Shown: positions 59,453 through 64,000 of the stretch, piece after piece
Position numbering within the stretch: position 1 is the stretch's first letter
Layout: the number at the start of each line of letters is the position of its first letter
Source of the DNA: Vulcanimicrobium sp035943995
GTDB taxonomy: Bacteria > Vulcanimicrobiota > Vulcanimicrobiia > Vulcanimicrobiales > Vulcanimicrobiaceae
Assembly: GCA_035943995.1 (NCBI GenBank)
Contig: DASZBS010000021.1
Location: 1 to 64,000 of the forward strand
Direction: 5' to 3'
Length of the DNA: 64,000 nucleotides
Program-made: the position numbers and the translations under genes
The notes under the pieces: model-generated
What the model was told of the DNA's origin: nothing
What the model saw: only the letters and a program-made list of their open reading frames with translations
Databases searched by the model: none

Positions 59453-61753
59453 TCAGGCGCGAGCCGCGGGCCGTATCAAGCCGCTGATCATCGCGATTCC
59501 GAGCGGGATCAGAATCAGCCCGCTCAGCTTGAGCACGACGATCAGAGTTCCCAAGACGAACGACGGCAACGCCGGTTTGGACGGCACCGCCTCGAAGCTG
59601 ACCGGGCACGATTCGACGACGGAGACTGATTGATCGCTGAACGCCGCCGGCAGCAAGATCTGCAGCGGGATGCGCGCCGCCTGCGAGATCGTCGGCCGGT
59701 AGGTACGGCACATTTCGGCCCACTGCTCGACGGTATAGGCTTTCTTCGTATCGGGGTCGATACCGCGTTTTGCGAGGTTGCTGACCGCTCCGTTCGTCGT
59801 TGCGAAGAAGAGCACCGCGCCGAGCCATATCGCAACGATGCAGGCCACGGTGCGCCACGCCTTGACGCCGTAGCCGCTGAAGATCGACTGCGGCAGCCAT
59901 TGCCAGATCGGGCTCTGCAAGCGCGTGCGCGAGCGTCCCTTGAAGTAGACGGCGTCGGCGTCTTTGTCGCGCCCGATGGTGCGCAGCACGCGCTCGAGGG
60001 CCAAGAACGGCTGGCGATCCGGAATCCCGCCGGCGCGCTCGCGACGGGTGAAGCGCCGACGAATGCCTTCGATGAATTTCCGGACGCTCCACCTCGCGCC
60101 GGACTTCGTCGGGAGGCGGTTCAGCAGCCAATCCGGGTCGCCGGTGAGCTGCCCGTAGGCGCAGTTCACCACGTCGATCTGCGTACGTTCCGCGGGTTCG
60201 GCCGGCGACTGCGCGTCGGGCGAAGGCTCCGTGAGAACGAGCGCGCCGAGCATCGCGGAGTTCAGCGTCACTTTTCGCGGCAGCGGAGTCGTCGGAAGGT
60301 TCAGCGCACCGCCGATCTTCGCGCCGGTGAGATCGAGCTCGCCTACGATTCGTGTCGTATCATCGACGTCGGCGTCGCGGGCTACGTTGAGGAACTGCGC
60401 GCGGAGCGACGCCCGCTCGCGTCCGATCGCAGGCGGGGCCATCGTTCCCGTGCCCTCGACCCGCAGACCGCGAAGATCGAGCCAGCCGGCAACGACCAAC
60501 CCGCGCAGCTTGACGTGGCCTTTCACGTGCACCGGCATGAGCACGTCTTGCATGACGCTGACGTTCTCCAGCTTGAGAACGTCGAGCTTCGCTTCGTAAG
60601 GACCGATGCTGCACGGGCGCGGCTCGACGTCAAAGGAGAGTCGGCCCGCGACGGCGGCGCCCGACAGGTCCAAGCTGCGGCAGCTGACGGCGGCAAACGT
60701 CAGGTCGTTTCCGAAGCGGCCTCCCGTCGTCCTGAGGTCGCCGTCGAGGTGGAGCTGCGCGAACATCGCATCCCCCGTGACGTCGAGCCCCTTCGCAACG
60801 AAGCTCCCCGCCGCCAAGACGCGAGCGGCCGTGTCCAATCGGTGCTCGAACCGCGGATCGACGTAGGACCGCTCGAATCGCGTGTCCACGAGTCGCCAGG
60901 CGCCGGCGTGCAAGCCGTCGATGCGAAGCCCGCCGTCGAAGGTCGCGCGCTCGATCGTCAACTGTGCGCTCACGGCGGAGCTGCGGAACGTCACCAGGCG
61001 GCCGAATCGTACCGAGCACCCACTGAAATCGCGCGCTTGAAACTCCTCGAAGACGGCCGAGCGCATGAAGCGCGCGCGATCCAGGCGCACCGTCCCGGTG
61101 ACGTGCGTGCCGCGGAACGTGACGTTACGAGCGAATCTGGATCCGCGAGCGTCGACGTGCGCTGCGTCCGCACCGTCGAACGAAACGCGCTTCATGCACG
61201 TCGAACCGGACAGAAACAACGTTTGGCCGACGTGCGCGCGCTCGAACGTGACGTGGCCGTAGAGTCGCGCATCGCTGAAATCCGCCGACGCGGTGACGCT
61301 CATCTCGCGCGCGCACAGGCGGCCGCGGACGCGCAGCGAGGTCGCCGCGAGTCCCGACTGCATCCGTGTGCTCCACAGGCTCATCGTTCCGCGCACCGTC
61401 ACGTTGCGGAGCAGCAACACACGCTCGAACACCGAGCCGAGGAACTCGATCCCGCCGATCGACGAATCATCGAGCTTGACGACGTTCTTGAAGGTGGCGT
61501 TGATGGCTTGAACATCGTCGAGCGTACACTTCAGAAGCGCGAGGGGTCCGTCGACGGTCCTGAAGTCCAGGCAGAGCGGGCCCTCGATCACGGCACCCGT
61601 CAGCTGAAGACCGTTGCGCTCGCGGATCGCCGCAACGACGCAATCCGCAGGGATCATTTTCCCGGCGCCGCTCGCGGTGACGTCGATCATCACGTCCGCT
61701 CCGCCGCGCTTGTCGCGACACAGCAAACATTTTCCGCAAGCCGCCACGCGCAC
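59453..61753 (-). CDS. Large beta-solenoid membrane protein with N-terminal CxxC motif
   Basis: The ~766-residue protein begins with CGKCLLCRDKRGG, a possible metal or redox site. About 500 residues then carry pentapeptide-like beta-helix features (DLSGAAVAGRLS, LRGLVVAGWLDLRGLRVEG, LDLTGAKIGGALNLP), although the strict A(D/N)LXX pattern is loose. The C-terminus has three membrane segments (VACIVAIWLGAVLFFATT; IPLQILLPAAF; LIVVLKLSGLILIPLGIAMI) around a conserved-looking EQWAEMCRTYRPT. The GTG start is uncertain. I do not know the function. Confidence 0.6.
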   Translation of the reverse strand: MRVAACGKCLLCRDKRGGADVMIDVTASGAGKMIPADCVVAAIRERNGLQLTGAVIEGPLCLDFRTVDGPLALLKCTLDDVQAINATFKNVVKLDDSSIGGIEFLGSVFERVLLLRNVTVRGTMSLWSTRMQSGLAATSLRVRGRLCAREMSVTASADFSDARLYGHVTFERAHVGQTLFLSGSTCMKRVSFDGADAAHVDARGSRFARNVTFRGTHVTGTVRLDRARFMRSAVFEEFQARDFSGCSVRFGRLVTFRSSAVSAQLTIERATFDGGLRIDGLHAGAWRLVDTRFERSYVDPRFEHRLDTAARVLAAGSFVAKGLDVTGDAMFAQLHLDGDLRTTGGRFGNDLTFAAVSCRSLDLSGAAVAGRLSFDVEPRPCSIGPYEAKLDVLKLENVSVMQDVLMPVHVKGHVKLRGLVVAGWLDLRGLRVEGTGTMAPPAIGRERASLRAQFLNVARDADVDDTTRIVGELDLTGAKIGGALNLPTTPLPRKVTLNSAMLGALVLTEPSPDAQSPAEPAERTQIDVVNCAYGQLTGDPDWLLNRLPTKSGARWSVRKFIEGIRRRFTRRERAGGIPDRQPFLALERVLRTIGRDKDADAVYFKGRSRTRLQSPIWQWLPQSIFSGYGVKAWRTVACIVAIWLGAVLFFATTNGAVSNLAKRGIDPDTKKAYTVEQWAEMCRTYRPTISQAARIPLQILLPAAFSDQSVSVVESCPVSFEAVPSKPALPSFVLGTLIVVLKLSGLILIPLGIAMISGLIRPAARA

Positions 61754-61835
61754 CTCAGATCTCAGTGAGAAGTTTTTCTTTCGACGAATGCTCGCTTTGC
61801 CATCCTATCCGAACGTTGTCGGCGGGCGCTCGCCA

Positions 61836-62396
61836 TCAGCGCCGCCGTTCGCGCCGCTCGCGCACACCGCGCAGGACGGAGGCGATGAACCCGCTCTTAC
61901 CCTCGGCGTACGAGTCGCGATCGTCGCGGAAGCGTTCCGCGAGCTCGCGCTTGAGCGCCGCGTACGCCGCCGCCTGCTCCGGATCGGCGCGCAACGCGTC
62001 GCGCAGAGCGAGGTGCGCCTGCAGCGCCGCGGCGCCGGCCGCGCAGACGTAGAGATGATGCCGGGGCAGATCCGGCGTCGCGCGGAACGCGTCGCGGCCG
62101 ACGATGCCGAGATCGCCGAGGTGCGTGTAGCCGAGCGTTGCGAGCCGCGCGACGACGTCGGCGAGGTTGTCCGCGTGGCGGATCACGACGTCGACGTCGA
62201 TGATGGGCTTCGCGTCCAGACCGGGCACGGCGGTGCTGCCGACGTGCTCGATGCCGACCGCGAGCTCGCCGAGCACCGGCGCGATTCTATCACGCACCAG
62301 CGCGAACGCCGCGGGCCACGCGGGATCGTACGGCACGACGACGACCGGCTCCGCGCGCTGCTCGGGCGAGATCGGGTCGATGCGCGGGTCGTTCAT
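61836..62396 (-). CDS. GrpB-family nucleotidyltransferase-fold protein
   Basis: The 186-residue protein matches the GrpB/UPF0157 family: VVVVPYDPAWPAAFALVRD, GIEHVGSTAVPGLDAKPIIDVDV and HHLYVCAAGAAALQAHLALRD. The family has a minimal nucleotidyltransferase fold of unknown substrate. Its ATG overlaps the DUF4438 stop (ATGA). Confidence 0.9.
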   Translation of the reverse strand: MNDPRIDPISPEQRAEPVVVVPYDPAWPAAFALVRDRIAPVLGELAVGIEHVGSTAVPGLDAKPIIDVDVVIRHADNLADVVARLATLGYTHLGDLGIVGRDAFRATPDLPRHHLYVCAAGAAALQAHLALRDALRADPEQAAAYAALKRELAERFRDDRDSYAEGKSGFIASVLRGVRERRERRR

Positions 62397-63253
62397 CCCA
62401 AGCCCAAGATCGTCGCGAGGTTTGCGCGCGAGTCGGCATGCGGTTCGAGCGCGCCGCTCGCCGACGTCAACAGCGTCGTCACGCCCGGACCATGGCCCGC
62501 GATGTACGACATGCCGTGCGACACGACGGCGATCGTGACCGCGCCGGTGCGGTAAATGCGGCCGAACGAGTTGTCCGCGTCGGTTATCGCCACGATATCG
62601 CCCAGGCGCAGCTCGTCCAGGCAGAACTCGCTCACCGTCGCATCGTCGAAGCACTGGATGTCGTAGTCCCCGCGCACGACCGTATGCCGGCCCAAACCCG
62701 AGCCCATCACCCGCGCGGGCACGATGCGCGCGACCGGCACGCGCAACCGTGTTCCGGTCTGTTCGATGCCGAGCTTGTCAAGCAGATCCGGATCGCAGTT
62801 GAACACGTTGACGTCGCCCGCGCCGTCGATCTCCAACCCGACGCCGACGGCGCGCACGGCGATCGTGTCGCCGAGCAGCATCTTCTCCATCACGTCTTCG
62901 GGGAAGTCGACGATCACGTGCTCGACGCCGCCGTGCTTGCCCGTGACGATGCCGCGCTCGCCTTTCGCGTCGCCGCTCGCGACCGTCGCGACGTTGCCGA
63001 CGCACGCCAGCGTGCAGAACGCGGCGTTGACTTTGTCGTCGGGATGACGCACGCTGACCGCCGGCTCGACGTGATCCGCTTCGAAGGCGAACGCGGAGTC
63101 GCCGACACGCACGTTGAGCGTGATCCCGCCGACGCCGGGCAAGATCCGCGGCACGCCGTCGGCACCGACGTCGTACAATCCCGAGGTCAGCAGCGGCGGC
63201 GCCACCTGGGCCGTCAGAATTTGGGCGACGAGTCGGGAGCGATTCGTGGTCAC
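62393..63253 (-). CDS. DUF4438-domain protein
   Basis: The 286-residue protein fits DUF4438: it opens with VAQILTAQVAPPLLTSGLYD and has HVEPAVSVRHPDDKVNAAFC, VASGDAKGERGIVTGKHGG, DYDIQCFDDATVSEFCLDEL and VVSHGMSYIAGHGPGVTTLL. The function of the family is not known. It diverges from queD with only 17 nt between the GTG starts. Confidence 0.83.
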   Translation of the reverse strand: MTTNRSRLVAQILTAQVAPPLLTSGLYDVGADGVPRILPGVGGITLNVRVGDSAFAFEADHVEPAVSVRHPDDKVNAAFCTLACVGNVATVASGDAKGERGIVTGKHGGVEHVIVDFPEDVMEKMLLGDTIAVRAVGVGLEIDGAGDVNVFNCDPDLLDKLGIEQTGTRLRVPVARIVPARVMGSGLGRHTVVRGDYDIQCFDDATVSEFCLDELRLGDIVAITDADNSFGRIYRTGAVTIAVVSHGMSYIAGHGPGVTTLLTSASGALEPHADSRANLATILGLG

Positions 63254-63270
63254 GGCGAAGTCCCTGGGCT

Positions 63271-63648
63271 GTGCAAATCCGTAAGTCCTTCACGTTCGAG
63301 GCCGCGCACGTGCTCCCGCACCATCCCGGGAAGTGCGCGCGGCTCCACGGCCACTCGTACCGGCTCGACGTGGCCCTCGAAGGCCCGCTTCAGCAACGCG
63401 GTCCGGCGACCGGGATGGTCGAGGACTTCGAGGTGGTATCGCGAGTCGTGAAAGCCTCGGTGATCAACGAGCTGGACCACCGATCGCTCAACGAGCTGAT
63501 GGACAACCCGACCGCGGAAAACATCGTCGGCTGGATCTGGGACCGGCTTGCAAGCGAGCTGCCGCTGCTCACTGAGCTGACGCTGTGGGAGACTCGGAAG
63601 GCTTGCGCCGTTATGAAGAGGGGCGATCTGCCGGGCCACCCCGGGTAG
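63271..63648 (+). CDS. queD: 6-pyruvoyl tetrahydropterin synthase/QueD family protein
   Basis: The 125-residue protein has the zinc ligands (EAAHVLPHH and HGHSYRLDV) and catalytic Cys in GKCARLHGH, LDHRSLN and the ETRKA Glu motif. QueD makes 6-carboxytetrahydropterin for queuosine and other deazapurines; PTPS uses the same fold. Other queuosine genes are not in the window, so the assignment between the two is by family resemblance only. Confidence 0.87.
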   Translation: MQIRKSFTFEAAHVLPHHPGKCARLHGHSYRLDVALEGPLQQRGPATGMVEDFEVVSRVVKASVINELDHRSLNELMDNPTAENIVGWIWDRLASELPLLTELTLWETRKACAVMKRGDLPGHPG

Positions 63649-63695
63649 AAGAGGTCGACAGGACCCCAGCCAAGCCAAGAGAGGCTCCCAGACCT

Positions 63696-64000
63696 ATGAT
63701 TCGCAAACTCGCACTCGCACTCACGGCAGCAGCCGTCGCATTCATCCCGCTCGCGGCGTCCGCCGCCATCACGGCCGGCACCGAGCTCGTCGGCACGATC
63801 GACCAGAACGTCAGCTCCAAGGACGCCGTCGTCGGCCAGCGCATCACGATCTCGAACGTGCACTCGCAGGACAACAACGTCACCGGCGGCATCATCTACG
63901 GCCACGTCGACGACGTGCAGGCCGCCGGCCAGGGCCGGCCCGGCAAGGTCTCGATCGCATTCGACTCGCTCAAGACGCGTTCGGGCAACACCTACGCGCT
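63696..64000 (+). CDS. Secreted protein, C-terminally cut by the window edge
   Basis: At least 101 residues of a protein with a clean signal peptide (KLALALTAAAVAFIPLAASA) and a beta-rich mature start (AGTELVGTIDQNVSSKDAVV; ISNVHSQDNNVTGGIIYGHV). GAGAGG lies upstream. The family is not recognised and the C-terminus is outside the window. Confidence 0.6.
   Translation, partial: MIRKLALALTAAAVAFIPLAASAAITAGTELVGTIDQNVSSKDAVVGQRITISNVHSQDNNVTGGIIYGHVDDVQAAGQGRPGKVSIAFDSLKTRSGNTYA

Noticed and set aside
1..64000. tRNA, rRNA, CRISPR array or IS element anywhere in the window
   Set aside because: No complete cloverleaf, rRNA-like region, regularly spaced repeats or transposase frame was found by eye; a tRNA could still be missed without a covariance search.

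Overview
This 64 kb window is high-GC bacterial chromosome, densely packed on both strands, with many 1-4 nt start/stop overlaps (ATGA, GTGA, TGATG) and many GTG or TTG starts. I see no rRNA, tRNA, CRISPR array or IS element. A GAAC-N4-GTTC LexA box, lipoproteins carrying streptogramin-lyase-like propellers, a lone exo-mannosidase and several small zinc-ribbon membrane proteins suggest a deep-branching terrestrial phylum such as Ca. Eremiobacterota/Vulcanimicrobiota. Chloroflexota or Actinomycetota cannot be excluded, so the placement is weak.

Layout, left to right. 1-7029: a divergent IclR regulator and a branched-chain-type ABC importer (SBP, LivH, a fused LivM-LivG, LivF), followed by an AttH/CrtC-like protein. 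7080-9850: a lower-GC island with a CDP-alcohol phosphatidyltransferase and a membrane protein gene facing each other between 16-bp inverted, recombination-site-like repeats, next to a complete tyrosine recombinase. 9914-15195: acetyl-CoA synthetase, small membrane proteins and a GH125 exo-mannosidase. 15202-17524: a secreted protein, an ECF sigma factor and an anti-sigma zinc domain fused to an O6-alkylguanine-DNA alkyltransferase, with two ECF-type promoter motifs. 17517-21572: a structured intergenic region with a strong terminator, a PHP-domain protein with a histone-H1-like tail, and a peptide-binding lipoprotein. 21589-25728: pyrE, an MBL hydrolase, a peroxiredoxin, a K+ channel and a methyltransferase.

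25722-35457: a long minus-strand run holding a LexA-box-preceded ImuB-like fragment, glcDEF (glycolate oxidase), an M14 peptidase, ETF:quinone oxidoreductase and thiOSG with a rhodanese. 35458-44963: an FAD reductase, a phasin-like protein, a PrsW protease, the glutamate synthase large subunit, a STAS protein and an M20 amidohydrolase. 45027-50584: two acyl-CoA ligases. The 3' end of the first is duplicated as a 121-bp direct repeat on the far side of a low-GC propeller lipoprotein gene. 50659-54086: a transglutaminase-like protein, an H1-like protein and a second propeller lipoprotein operon. 54364-59439: a 2-oxoacid dehydrogenase operon (E1-alpha, E1-beta, E2) with an aspartyl protease. 59453-64000: a beta-solenoid membrane protein, GrpB, DUF4438, a QueD/PTPS homologue and a truncated secreted protein.

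The metabolism implied is aerobic heterotrophy on amino acids, short and long fatty acids and C2 acids, feeding quinone through ETF-QO and glycolate oxidase. The two most unusual loci are the sigma factor/anti-sigma-alkyltransferase pair, a candidate alkylation-responsive sigma switch, and the putative invertible two-gene segment beside a recombinase.
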